Assembly: GCF_003610295.1 (NCBI RefSeq)
Contig: NZ_RAPV01000001.1
Span: forward strand, 5,332,001-5,396,000
From: Paraburkholderia sp. BL23I1N1
GTDB lineage: Bacteria; Pseudomonadota; Gammaproteobacteria; Burkholderiales; Burkholderiaceae
Direction of reading: 5' to 3'
Length of the DNA stretch: 64,000 bases
Position numbers and translations under genes: made by a program. Of the stretch, positions 1-8,683 are shown piece after piece (position 1 is the stretch's first letter; each line of letters opens with the position of its first letter). The notes below the pieces were generated by a model. The model worked only from the letters and a program-made list of their open reading frames with translations, had not been told where the DNA came from and searched no databases.

Positions 1-192
1 TTTCTTACGCAAATCCGCATGACAATTGCGTGCGATCTGCTGCGACGCACGCAACGCAGCGCGGCGGAGATCGGCGAGGCAGTGGGGTATCAATCGGAAG
101 CCGCGTTCGGCAAGGCGTTTCAGCAGAGCGTCGGCGTGACGCCGGGACGATACCGGCGTCAACTGCCAGAGAGCGATCAGAAAACCGGCTAG
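1..192 (+). CDS. AraC-family transcriptional regulator, C-terminal end (partial)
   Basis: The window opens inside a reading frame that is open from base 1 and ends at TAG 190-192, giving 63 residues. The segment reads as the second helix-turn-helix of an AraC/XylS DNA-binding domain: the run IGEAVGYQSEAAFGKAFQQS followed by GVTPGRYRR is the standard signature of the C-terminal recognition helix and its tail. The sensor domain and start lie outside the window, so the inducer cannot be inferred. It overlaps the convergent FUSC gene by 4 bases. Confidence 0.85.
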   Translation, partial: FLTQIRMTIACDLLRRTQRSAAEIGEAVGYQSEAAFGKAFQQSVGVTPGRYRRQLPESDQKTG

Positions 193-785
193 GCCTTCTC
201 GGGTCTGCCGAGCCAGCGTTTTTCGATCCACGACATGATCACGGTCACCAGCAACGCACAGACCGTGCCCAGCGTGACTTCGCCGAGGCGCAGCAGGGCC
301 TTGTCCCATGGCGAACCGACGCCCGGCACCAACAGCATGATGGTCGCGGTAATGCCGCCCAGACGTGCGGCGCTGCCCACGTTCACGACCCAGCAAATCA
401 CGATTGCCACAGCAACGGTGGCCCCGTAAGCCGCGAGACTGCCAGCACCGAGCGTTGCGCCGACGAGACCGCAGACGCCCCCGACCATCGCGCCGATGAA
501 CTGATCACGCGAGAGTTTGCGGGTGTCGATATAACTATGCTGGCTGACTGCGATCGCCGTAATCGCGGCCCAGAAGGCCTGCTCGGTATGCAACCAGCGG
601 CCGATCGCGAAAGCGAGGCTTGCGCCGGCCACCGCCTGCGCGGCCATCACGCCGCCTTCCGCCAGCCGGTCGCGAAGCGGGAGCGACTTGAGAAAAGTAA
701 ACAGCGAGTCGGCGGCGTTCGTCCGCGCTGCACGTCTTGAGTCGTCGGGAGCGGTCATCGGAGGGGAAAGGGCCTGTCGCAGCAT
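189..785 (-). CDS. FUSC-family (fusaric acid resistance/aromatic acid exporter-like) membrane protein
   Basis: The 198-residue product has a short polar N-terminus and then about five hydrophobic segments, typical of the short FUSC/YccS-type membrane domain. The stretch AFWAAITAIAVSQ resembles the conserved FUSC membrane motif, and a cytoplasmic SRDQFIGAMVGG loop follows it. Members are linked to efflux of aromatic acids or fusaric acid, but the substrate here is unknown. The open frame runs further upstream to 1226, where it is antisense to another gene and not credible. I chose the ATG at 785; an ATG at 758 is possible, and neither has a strong ribosome site. It is convergent with the AraC regulator. 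Confidence 0.7.
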   Translation of the reverse strand: MLRQALSPPMTAPDDSRRAARTNAADSLFTFLKSLPLRDRLAEGGVMAAQAVAGASLAFAIGRWLHTEQAFWAAITAIAVSQHSYIDTRKLSRDQFIGAMVGGVCGLVGATLGAGSLAAYGATVAVAIVICWVVNVGSAARLGGITATIMLLVPGVGSPWDKALLRLGEVTLGTVCALLVTVIMSWIEKRWLGRPEKA

Positions 786-1014
786 GAAAGACCCGTATTC
801 TAGCGGTGGAAACACTCGACCAGAACGGCGGCGAAGGCGTAGTGTTGCAGGGTGGACTGTTCGGAGGGGAAGGCATGGAAACCGATCGCGGCGCCACCGC
901 GTAATTCGGGGGCATTCCAACTGTCCGTCCACCTGCCGCATGCGCGTATTTTTAACGCGATGCTGTGCAGCGGCAGGGTCCGCAAAACGCGATTCAACGA
1001 TGTAAGGAGGCCTT

Positions 1015-1611
1015 ATGTCACTCATCGTCGCAGCACGGTTTACGACTTTCCCCGCCGCTGAAGATGCGGCGCAAAAGCTCTTCAATGAAGGTTTCGTCGA
1101 AGAAGACGTGACGCTGTTTTTCGTCAATCCGCGCGGCCAGCACGCGCGTTTTGCGACCGGCGGCGATACCCATAGCGAGCCGGGCGCAAGGGAAGCGCCG
1201 AAGGGGTACCACAGGATGGGCGTCACTATTGGTGCGGTGGCGGGCGCGGTAGTCGGCGTTGCGATTTTCGCGGCATTCTCGGCGTCTCTACCGGTGTTGC
1301 TGATTGCGGCTGGCGTCGGTGCTTACCTTGGCTCGTGGGTCGGGGCGATGGCGCGCGCTCGCGAAGGCGGCCATGTCGGCCACCATTTGCCATTTCATGA
1401 AGAAATGCGCGCTTCCGGCGTGCTGGTAGCCGTGCATGTGTCGCCCGACAATCAACTCGACGCCGCTCGCGTTTTACGCGAAGCAGGGGGCGCGGCAATC
1501 GAACGGGCGAGCGGGCGCTGGCAACAAGGGCGCTGGGCCGACTTCGATCCACGCAAAACGCCCGAGCCGCTCAATGAATTCAGCAACGAATTCAGCGAGA
1601 AGCATGCTTGA
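1015..1611 (+). CDS. Conserved glycine-zipper membrane/envelope protein of unknown function
   Basis: The 198-residue protein is preceded by a strong ribosome site (AAGGAGG at about 1003-1009). The N-terminal 35 residues look like a small alpha/beta fold (AARFTTFPAAEDAAQKLF). Residues about 68-115 form a glycine/alanine-rich hydrophobic hairpin (GAVAGAVVGVAIFAAFSA) resembling glycine-zipper segments. The rest is soluble and contains VLVAVHV, consistent with a second copy of the small fold. Homologues I recall are hypothetical proteins of Burkholderiaceae, sometimes related to stress. No enzymatic motif is visible. It lies divergent from the FUSC gene across a 229-base gap. Confidence 0.6.
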   Translation: MSLIVAARFTTFPAAEDAAQKLFNEGFVEEDVTLFFVNPRGQHARFATGGDTHSEPGAREAPKGYHRMGVTIGAVAGAVVGVAIFAAFSASLPVLLIAAGVGAYLGSWVGAMARAREGGHVGHHLPFHEEMRASGVLVAVHVSPDNQLDAARVLREAGGAAIERASGRWQQGRWADFDPRKTPEPLNEFSNEFSEKHA

Positions 1612-1699
1612 GCGAGGGGATAGCTTGCGTGTGGATGTGGATGCGACAGACGGCAAAACGGCCCGGCGCAAGTCGGGCTCGATGCCTGAGCGGCCGATT

Positions 1700-2122
1700 T
1701 CAGCGTTCCGCCTGAATCCGCTGTACCCGCATCCGGCCCGGCGGCTCGAAGTATGTTCCGAACCGCACCAGTCCGGCTTTCTTCAGATGACACGTCATTT
1801 CGTAGCTCACCAGGACGCCGGGGTCAGGATTGTCGATGTATTCCACGTCGATTGACCGGATTCGCGGTTCGTACACCAGCAATGTCGCCTCCATCTGTTG
1901 CTTGAGCAAATGGGCCGAAGCGGGTAGCGCTTTGTAGATATTCGTGAGATCCGGGAGTCCGTAGTCCGGCAGGTGCTTGAGCGCGCCGGCCCGCGCGTTG
2001 AGAATGCGACGGATGTTCTGCTGAATGCTCAGTATCTCGAGTGTCCTGTCGTCGTAAGCATCCAGCGGCTCGCCACCGATCTGGCCGAGCAGCTTGTCGT
2101 ACAGGGAAGGGCCGGCTGGCAT
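1700..2122 (-). CDS. tssE: Type VI secretion baseplate protein TssE (gp25-like)
   Basis: The 140-residue product matches the TssE/gp25 lysozyme-like family of T6SS baseplate wedge components. It has the early segment SLYDKLLG, the central LNARAGALKHLPDYGLPDL and a C-terminal beta region. The length is normal and the frame is intact. It is the last gene of a leftward set hcp-clpV-tssE, starting 11 bases after the clpV stop. Because hcp, clpV and tssF beside it are broken and tssA, B, C, K, L and M are absent from the window, this copy probably cannot build a baseplate here unless another T6SS supplies the rest. Confidence 0.9.
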   Translation of the reverse strand: MPAGPSLYDKLLGQIGGEPLDAYDDRTLEILSIQQNIRRILNARAGALKHLPDYGLPDLTNIYKALPASAHLLKQQMEATLLVYEPRIRSIDVEYIDNPDPGVLVSYEMTCHLKKAGLVRFGTYFEPPGRMRVQRIQAER

Positions 2123-2133
2123 CGGGTTCTCCG

Positions 2134-4748
2134 TCAGGTACCGGCCGTAACCGGATCGTTAGCGACTGCATTGGCAGGCGACGATTTGTCGAGGCGATCG
2201 ATGAAGTCAATCACGAGACGCTCGTTCTGCGACGTCCCGGGCGACATCGACAGGTGAATTTCTGCTGGCAGCAAGCCTTCAGCACTCCGTGCCAGGAGTT
2301 CACGCGACACGGAGGGAAGAATGCGCTCGTTGAGGAACGCATCGACGCTGCGCGCGCCGGATTCCCGTGCGAGGCACAACTGCGCGAGCGATCCGGTCAA
2401 CGCGTCGTCGCAGACGAGCACGACGTCGTAAAGACGACGCAGACGTTCGGCGATCTTCGCAACCTTCAGTCGCACGATCGACGCGAGTGCCGTGGCGTCG
2501 AGCGGCCGGTAGACCAGCGTCTGGAACCGGGCAGGCAGCGCGGGCTGGAAATGCGCGACAAGCTGCGGGTGAATCGCGTCGAGAAGTGCCGCCTGCGAAA
2601 TGCCGGGGTTCTCCGTCGTGGCCTCGTCGATCTGCGCGCTGCCGAGATTGGACGTCATCAGGATTACGCAATTGCGGAAGTCGATCTCACGGCCTTCGCC
2701 GTCGCGCATCGTGCCGCGATCGAACACCTGATAGAACATATCGAGTACGTCACGGTGTGCTTTCTCAACTTCGTCGAGCAATACGACGCTATAGGGCCGC
2801 TGCCGGACGGCCTCGGTCAGAATTCCGCCGCGGCCGTAGCCGACATAACCCGGAGGCGCCCCCTTCAGTTGAGAAACGGTATGAGCCTCCTGATACTCCG
2901 ACATATTGATTGTTGTCAGCGCGGCTTCGCCGCCAAACAGCAGGTCCGCAAGCGCGAGTGCCGTTTCGGTTTTGCCTCTCAGCCCGGTCAGTTCGTCCTC
3001 GAGCAGATTGCCAACCGGCACGCCGGTCCACTCGGCCACCACGCGGGCGATGGCCTGTCCATCCACATCGATAAAGACCAGGGGCGTCTTTCGCTGTGCG
3101 TCGATTACCGCCTGCCTGGCGATAGCGAGCGCGTCATTGCCATCGCACGATGCTTCCCCTTCAACACCGCGTTGACCAGTTCAAGCTCGTGTGTGTAGCG
3201 TTGTTGCAGCGCATCACGTTCCGCACGCGCATCGGTTACCGCGGCCTGCAGGGCATCATGCCGCTCCTGCAGGTTCGGCGCACCGGCCCGCTGGTCTGCG
3301 GCGAGCGTGCTGATTTTCAGTTCGAGTGCGGCGACCGTAGCGCCGGCTCGCTGGAGCTCAACGGGGGGCGATTCCAGCCCCATGCGCACCCGCGCAGCGG
3401 CAGTGTCGATCAGATCGACTGCCTTGTCGGGGAGTTGGCGGGCCGGGATATAGCGGCGTGACAGTTTGACCGCCGCCGTGATGGCCTCATCGAGGATGTG
3501 TACGCCGTGGTGTTTCGCGTAGCGACTTGCCAACCCCCGGAGCATCAGGCATGCGGCGGTGTCATCCGGCTCGTCGACTTTGATTACCTGGAAGCGCCGT
3601 TCAAGCGCCGCGTCGCGCTCGAAATATTCCTTGTACTCGGACCAGGTGGTTGCGGCGATCGTGCGCAGTTCGCCGCGCGCAAGGGCGCGCTTCAGGAGGT
3701 TCGCCGCATCGGCGCCGCCGGTCGCGTTGCCGGCGCCGATCAGCGTGTGCGCCTCGTCGATAAAGAGCAGTACCGGTACATCCGACTGCTGCACTTCGTC
3801 GATCACGTTTTTCAGGCGCTGCCCGAATTCCCCCTTTACACCGGCGCCTGCCTGCAGCAGGCCCAGGTCGAGCGTCAATATGCGTACGTCGCGGATCACG
3901 TCTGGCACGGATCCCTCTGCGACGCGGAGCGCCAGGCCTTCGACGAGGGCGGTTTTGCCCACGCCCGGCTCGCCGACCAGGATCGGATTGTTCTTGCGAC
4001 GCCGCGCGAGTACGTCCACAACCTGCTGGATTTCGCGATCCCGTCCGAATACCGGATCGATTTCGCCGCGCTGTGCCTTTGCCGTCAGGTCGATGGCGAA
4101 GCGGGCGAGGGCCTCGCCGTCTGGATGCATCGTGCGCGGTCGGGAGGGCGGTTTCGTGGATTTGTTCGGAGCGGTTTCGTTTTCTGTGCCGCTCGTCTGC
4201 TCGGGTTCGAGCGTATTGCTGTCGGGTGTTCCAGGCGGCGTATCGTCATGGGCTTCGACCGATTGCCGGTCGATCACAGCGGCGAGCCGCTGGATCTGTG
4301 CCGCACTGATGGACAGGAGCGGCCACGCGTCGGTGGCGCGCATGCAGTGGGGGGCGTCCACCAGCGCCTGCAATACGTGGCTCGAACGTATCGTGGGCAT
4401 ATCGCCGACGGCGGATGCGTGAAACCATGCGCCCTCCAGCACCTCGGCGAGCGAGCGCGACAGGGCAGGCTTGCCGCGCAACTCGCGTGGCAGACGTTCG
4501 AGCGAGGCAAGCAACGCATCCCACACCGTGTCGATGTCGATTTCGTAGTGTCGCAGGATCGCCGGGATATCCCCGTCGCCGCGCTCGATCAGTTTTAGCA
4601 ACCAGTGTTCAGGCGTAATTTCGCCGTGCAGGCGTGCGTTGCACAGACTGGCTGCGTCGGCCAGCACGCTTGCGCAGTGCGGGTTGAGCTTGCGAAGCAG
4701 ATGCGTGGAGTCCCGCGGGGACTTCCTTGGGTCGTCGCGCAGCGTCAT
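2134..4748 (-). pseudogene. clpV: ClpV/TssH AAA+ ATPase of T6SS, broken by a frameshift and a loss in the D2 P-loop
   Basis: ClpV disassembles contracted T6SS sheaths. From an ATG at 4748 the frame encodes a Clp N-domain, a linker rich in S, T and P, and the D1 AAA+ domain with GEPGVGKT and LLFIDEAHTL. Near 3156-3159 the frame breaks: adding one G to the GGGG run on the coding strand restores continuity into the second part, which reads on to EWTGVPVG and the D2 segments GAPPGYVGYG and LLDEVEKAH. In D2 the family normally has about 50 residues between the segment after EWTGVPVG and GKTETALAL, including the Gly-rich P-loop. Here they join directly (about 2975-2990), so the D2 Walker A is mostly missing. 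An upstream in-frame start at 4850 exists but precedes the Clp N homology. Confidence 0.88.
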
Positions 4749-4758
4749 GGTCGTCACG

Positions 4759-4794
4759 AAAAAAGAGAGAGCCCGGAGCGTGCGCGGCCCCGGG
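4759..4794 (-). terminator. Possible attenuator/terminator between hcp stump and clpV
   Basis: On the minus strand a G+C-rich stem (CCCGG ... CCGGG) is followed by CTCTCTC and six T residues just upstream of the clpV start. Such an element would reduce readthrough from the highly expressed hcp gene into clpV. The stem is short, so this is tentative. Confidence 0.35.
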
Positions 4795-4895
4795 ATGTGA
4801 AGAAGCGCCAGCACCACAGGGTGGGCTGGCGAAAGGAGGCGGACGAGCACCTGATGCGGGGGATCAGGAGGCGTGTGCCAGTCTTTCAGAGAACC

Positions 4896-5177
4896 TTACG
4901 AGCGTTCGTTCCAGCTGTCGGCGTGAATGATGTTGCCATCCTTGTACGACCACGTAATTTTTTCGTAGCGCAATTCGATTTCTTCGAGGTGGTTGTGCTT
5001 TTCAAATGCCGGGTTCTTGATGTCGAGCATCTTCGGCTTGACCAACACGACCTTTACGTTGTCGAGCTTCGTGTTGAAGTATTCCTTTTCCTTGCCCGCA
5101 TCATCGATCTTGTACCACTTGATCTCGATCGACTTCAGCGTCTGGCCGCTCGTCACCGCCTTGTACAGGTACCAGTT
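4896..5177 (-). pseudogene. hcp: hcp (tssD) 3' stump, T6SS tube protein
   Basis: About 93 residues of Hcp C-terminal half are recognisable, from LYKAVTSGQTLK through EIKWYKIDDAGKEKEYF and HNHLEEIELRYEKITW to the stop at 4896. Hcp forms the hexameric rings of the T6SS tube and is normally about 160-170 residues. Upstream (to the right) the frame stays open to 5291 but loses all similarity, because that DNA is the opposite-strand coding sequence of tssF. The 5' half of hcp is therefore missing, and the remaining 3' part meets tssF within about 8 bases (5170-5177). Confidence 0.85.
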
Positions 5178-6122
5178 GCTGCTCGAATACTTCGTGTTTC
5201 GCGAGAAATTCCTGTTCGTTGATCTGTGCGGTCTGGACCTGGCAAAACTGCCAGCGAACGTGTTCAGCTTCGAACTGGAAATCCTGCTCAAGCACGCTTA
5301 CCCCTCCGACCAGCGCTTCGCGGCGGAGAACGTGCGGCTCTTTTGCACGCCGGTCATCAACCTGTTTCCGCTCGACGCCGAGCCGATCGACGTCAACCAT
5401 CACGAGACGGAATACCGGGTCGTGGCCGCCGGCCACCAGGGGGCAACGTCGAAACCTACTCGGTCGACGCGATCGAGTCGTTCGATCATGCCAATGCACA
5501 GCGTTACGAGTATGTGCCGTTCGCGACGTTCCGGCATCGCGGCGGGATGCTGCGCCATGAGGCACCAGAGCGGTACTTCCATACGCGCGTAAGGCAGGGC
5601 GTGACAGGCCTGCATGACACGTGGCTCATCCTTGGCGGCCACGCGTGGGAGTCAATGGAGGATCTGCCAGCGGAAAACCTGTCGCTACGCGTCACGGGCA
5701 CGAACGGCATGCTGCCGAGAAAGGGGTTGCGCGAAGCGAACATCAACGAACTGTGCGAGAGCACGCCGAATGTGTCGGCCGTGCGCAATCTGGCGGCGCC
5801 GACGCTGCCGCTTTATCCACCCACCGGCGACCGCTTCCAGTGGCGTGTGCTCTCGCACCTCGCGGGCATCCTGCATGTGTCGGAGGAACTGCTCGAAGAG
5901 GTGTCGGGCGGTTCGGTCGAACGGGGTGTGCTGATCGAGGTCACGCTCGACAGCCACGCATTCGCGGGCGAAGGCGACGTGATGCTGTTCGGTGAACTGC
6001 TGCACCGGTTCTTCGCGCTGTATGCGGAAATCAACCTGTTCACGAAGCTCGCGATCGTGAGCCTGCCGTCGCAGCAACGCACTGAATGGCCGCGCAGCAA
6101 GGCGCTGCGCTCCCCGCTATGA
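5170..6122 (+). pseudogene. tssF: tssF (T6SS baseplate) 5'-truncated and frameshifted
   Basis: TssF is a baseplate wedge subunit of about 580-620 residues. Only the C-terminal half is present. Homology begins at YQLLLEYFVFREKFLF (5170 onward) and runs through FSFELEILLKH to HETEYRVVAAG. The frame then breaks in the GGGGG run at 5439-5443; one extra G would restore reading into NVETYSVDAIESFDHANA. The rest is intact to the stop, including FQWRVLSHLAGIL and LFGELLHRFFALYAEINLF, which are typical of TssF. Its stop overlaps the tssG start as ATGA. With no N-terminal half and no promoter of its own, it should be non-functional. Confidence 0.87.
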
Positions 6123-7234
6123 AGCCGAGCGAGCTGCCCAACCTGGAGCCGCTGGTCGCATCGCTGCTTGCACGCGCGCCGATGATGAACTTCATGCAGT
6201 TATGCCAATTGCTCGAAGTGCGCGTACCTGAACGCCCCGGCTTCGGTACGCGGGACACGCCGGAGCACGAGCCCGTGAGATTCCGTCCGCGCGCTCGCGT
6301 TGGTTTTCCGGCGGGCGAAATCGCCTCGGTCGAGTTTGGCGAGCAGGGCGTCACGAACGGACCCAACGGACTCATCGCCCCGCCGACCGTGTACACGACA
6401 TTCATGGGCCTGTACGGCGTGGACGCAGCCATGCCCTCGCACATGATCGACGACATCGTGCTACGAACGGAAGGGCACGAAGCGCTCGAAGCGTTTCTCG
6501 ACCAGTTCAATCACCGGTTTGTCACGCTGCTGTTTCGCGCGTGGAAAAAGTACCGCTATCCGATCGGCTTTCGTCCGGGCGGCACCGACGCGCATTCGCG
6601 CAAGCTGCTGTCTCTGGCGGGTTTCGGCTGGGGCGAGAAGCCGGCGCGCGCCGGGTTGCCCGACTCGCGTGTACTCGCGTTGCTAGGGTTGCTGATCCAG
6701 CGCACGCGCACGCCTGAAGGTCTTGCCGGAGTCGTCGCACTGGCCGCGCCCGGCGTCGATGTTCGTGTCGACGAGTTCTTCCCGACCCTCAAGGGCGCCG
6801 GACGACCTCAACCGCTCACGTCTGTGGGCCGTGCCGACGGCGCACAGGGTGAGGACAGGCGCCGTGGCCTCGGTGGCGGCTACGTGCTCGGCACGCGCCT
6901 CGTGTATCGGAGCCGTGCCGCCCGCGTGACTTTGCGGCCGGCGAGTGCGCAACAGGCCCACGACCTGTTGCCCGGCGCGTGGCTGCACCGCGAGCTGATG
7001 GCCTTTATCCGTCTATACGCGGGCACCAAGGCCGATGTGTTCCTGCGCATGGAAGTATCGTCGCGAATAGCCCCTGCGCCGAAAATCGGCGTGGCGCACG
7101 AAGGTCCGTTGCCGCGTCTTGCCTGGACCACCGTCCTGCCTTCAGACGACGAACGTCTGATCACCATTGCGCTCGGTTCTTATGAAGCGTTTCCGGCACC
7201 GGGGCCAAACCCATTCCTCGCGTCGCCTGCCTGA
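6119..7234 (+). CDS. tssG: Type VI secretion baseplate protein TssG
   Basis: The 371-residue protein matches TssG, which forms the baseplate wedge with TssF and TssE. Recognisable parts are LVASLLARAPMMNFMQLCQL at the start, GLYGVDAAMPSHMIDDI, LDQFNHRFVTLLFRAWKKYR, and the later VRVDEFFP and LLPGAWLHRELMAFIRLY. The ATG at 6119 overlaps the tssF stop, which favours translational coupling; an in-frame ATG at 6086 is an alternative. The frame is full length, unlike tssF, so the coding sequence survives although its operon head has been lost. Confidence 0.88.
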   Translation: MKPSELPNLEPLVASLLARAPMMNFMQLCQLLEVRVPERPGFGTRDTPEHEPVRFRPRARVGFPAGEIASVEFGEQGVTNGPNGLIAPPTVYTTFMGLYGVDAAMPSHMIDDIVLRTEGHEALEAFLDQFNHRFVTLLFRAWKKYRYPIGFRPGGTDAHSRKLLSLAGFGWGEKPARAGLPDSRVLALLGLLIQRTRTPEGLAGVVALAAPGVDVRVDEFFPTLKGAGRPQPLTSVGRADGAQGEDRRRGLGGGYVLGTRLVYRSRAARVTLRPASAQQAHDLLPGAWLHRELMAFIRLYAGTKADVFLRMEVSSRIAPAPKIGVAHEGPLPRLAWTTVLPSDDERLITIALGSYEAFPAPGPNPFLASPA

Positions 7235-7247
7235 TTCTGGAGTCTCA

Positions 7248-7790
7248 ATGCCCATCCGCTCGACCACCTTAACCGTGACCCTTCTTGCCGCCAGCCTGAT
7301 GCTCAGCGCATGTGGCGCATGGCAGACCGTGTCGGACTCGACCTCGAGCGCGTATCACGCCGTCTTCTACAAACAGGTCAAAGTGCTGAACGTCGACCTG
7401 ACCGCGCGCGCCTCGGTCAATCCCGACGAAGCGAAGCGATCGACGTCAGTCGCCGTGCGTGTGTACCAGCTCAAGGATCGCAAGCTCTTCGACAAGGCGT
7501 CGCATGACGATCTGCTGAAGAACGACAAAACCGTTCTCGCGCAGGATCTGCAGGCCAGCATTGCGACGGTAGTCAATCCCGGCGCTTCCGCAAGCGTGTC
7601 GCAGCCGATGCAGCCCGACACGGAATACGTCGGTATCGTCGCGTTCTACCGGGACCCGGATTCGAACGGGGCCTGGCGTCGTGTCGTTCCAAAGAAAACG
7701 CTCTCCGCCGATGCGCCGCTCAAACTGGAACTCCTTGCTAACGAACTGGCCGCTCCCGCTGACGAACCACGTGTGAGGGCGGTTCAATGA
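7248..7790 (+). CDS. tssJ: T6SS outer-membrane lipoprotein TssJ
   Basis: The 180-residue protein starts with a lipoprotein signal peptide (TVTLLAASLMLSACG, lipobox LSAC with the lipidated cysteine near residue 22). TssJ anchors the TssJLM membrane complex to the outer membrane. The mature part contains LNVDLTARASVNPD and SVAVRVYQLKDRKLFDKA, which fit the transthyretin-like TssJ fold. The start at 7248 lies 13 bases after the tssG stop; an earlier in-frame start at 7167 would disrupt the signal peptide. TssL and TssM, its partners, are not in the window. Confidence 0.88.
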   Translation: MPIRSTTLTVTLLAASLMLSACGAWQTVSDSTSSAYHAVFYKQVKVLNVDLTARASVNPDEAKRSTSVAVRVYQLKDRKLFDKASHDDLLKNDKTVLAQDLQASIATVVNPGASASVSQPMQPDTEYVGIVAFYRDPDSNGAWRRVVPKKTLSADAPLKLELLANELAAPADEPRVRAVQ

Positions 7791-7828
7791 AGCCCATCAA
7801 CACCATTCGTCAAACTGAAAGCCGCTGA
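7787..7828 (+). pseudogene. Possible 13-codon 5' remnant of the next T6SS operon gene
   Basis: An ATG overlaps the tssJ stop as ATGA and opens a frame MKPINTIRQTESR that ends after 13 codons. Such overlaps elsewhere in this locus (tssF-tssG) mark true operon starts, and tssJ is commonly followed by tssK or another core gene. I infer that a deletion removed everything after the first codons and joined the operon to the terminator region of the BON gene. The peptide is too short to assign to a family. Confidence 0.35.
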
Positions 7829-7902
7829 GGTACTTGTCGCAAAGAGACTTTACGTCGCGCATCTTGCGCTGTACCTGCAACTGTACCAACCGATGTCCCA
7901 GC

Positions 7903-7930
7903 AAAAAGAGCCGGCCGAAGCCGACTCTCT
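7903..7930 (-). terminator. Rho-independent terminator of the BON-domain gene
   Basis: On the minus strand the sequence reads AGAGTCGGC, a short loop, then GCCGGCTCT followed by TTTTT (one unpaired A in the stem). It lies 20 bases beyond the stop of the BON gene and would also stop it from running into the T6SS remnant. Confidence 0.75.
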
Positions 7931-7949
7931 TCTATCGGACCGCCAGCGC

Positions 7950-8288
7950 CTATTCCGCCGCGACCTTCAAATGGTTCTTCACGCTGGACACGCCATCGAC
8001 GCCTTTTACGACTTCTTCCGCGGCGGCCTTGTCGTCCGCCGTCGGCACGGAGCCCGTGAGCCACACCACGCCCTTGCGGGTCTTCACGTGAATGTGGGTC
8101 GACTTGACGTTCTTCGCGCTGAGCAATTCGGCCTTGGCTTTGGTGGTGATGGTGCCGTCGTCGATGTGCTGGCCGACGGTTTCGGATGCTGCCGAGGGGG
8201 CCGACGTGCTGGTCTGCGCCGTCGCGTTCAGCGCGAATGCGACACAAGCGATGCTGCCTGCGGTCTTCAGAAGTTGGATCGTCTTCAT
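7950..8288 (-). CDS. Secreted BON-domain protein (OsmY-like)
   Basis: The 112-residue protein has an N-terminal signal peptide (LLKTAGSIACVAFALNATAQ, cleavage expected after about residue 24). It carries a single BON domain: DDGTITTKAKAELLSA, then VKTRKGVVWLTGSVPT and a final VKNHLKV. BON domains bind phospholipid and are found in periplasmic OsmY-type proteins induced by osmotic or envelope stress. The start at 8288 has a good ribosome site (AAGGAG) 8 bases upstream. A longer frame to 8651 exists but lacks support. It is transcribed divergently from rpoN. Confidence 0.85.
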   Translation of the reverse strand: MKTIQLLKTAGSIACVAFALNATAQTSTSAPSAASETVGQHIDDGTITTKAKAELLSAKNVKSTHIHVKTRKGVVWLTGSVPTADDKAAAEEVVKGVDGVSSVKNHLKVAAE

Positions 8289-8618
8289 AGGTTCTCCTTT
8301 GGATAGTGATGAAAGATGCGGTCCTGTTGCCTGCGGTCGATCGATTCGCGTATCAAGACCCAGGTCCGTCCACATCGTGCTGGTCCGCAAGGCACGTGCC
8401 CAGCGCGCCGTACGGCTGCCCCGATGGCGGGAAAAGCTGTTACGCCTTATGCATTTAGCTGAGGAATAGCGGGGAGAGGAGGGGCCGGCGCGCGATACGG
8501 CAGTCTGTAAGGCTCGCGACCGGAAATTGCCGGGTCCTTGTAAAAATGGGCTTCGCGGGCTGCGCAAACGGCGGCCCTGAAACGGCAAAGCTGAGAAAAA
8601 ACAGCGTGTTGGGCGAGT
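8289..8618. other. Intergenic region between BON gene and rpoN
   Basis: No convincing coding sequence. It must contain the promoter of the leftward BON gene and the upstream part of the rpoN promoter region. A sigma-54-like element lies at its right end and is listed separately. Confidence 0.6.
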
Positions 8619-8634
8619 TGGTATGACAGTTGCT
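8619..8634 (+). promoter_or_regulatory. Sigma-54-like promoter upstream of rpoN
   Basis: The sequence reads TGGTAT-N5-TTGCT. The invariant GG and GC are separated by exactly 10 bases, as required for -24/-12 promoters. It sits 50 bases before the rpoN start. The -24 half deviates (TGGTAT against TGGCAC). If used, this copy of rpoN would depend on sigma-54 itself. Confidence 0.5.
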
Positions 8635-8683
8635 CTATCGAGGCCACGCACCCTTTCTTAGCTATTAACGGGACCTCACTACA

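Noticed and set aside
786..1226. Upstream extension of the FUSC frame
   Set aside because: It runs antisense to the gene at 1015 and shows no membrane-protein similarity.
2041..3198. Long plus-strand open frame opposite clpV
   Set aside because: It is a shadow of the clpV coding sequence, with Arg-rich composition and no recognisable domain.
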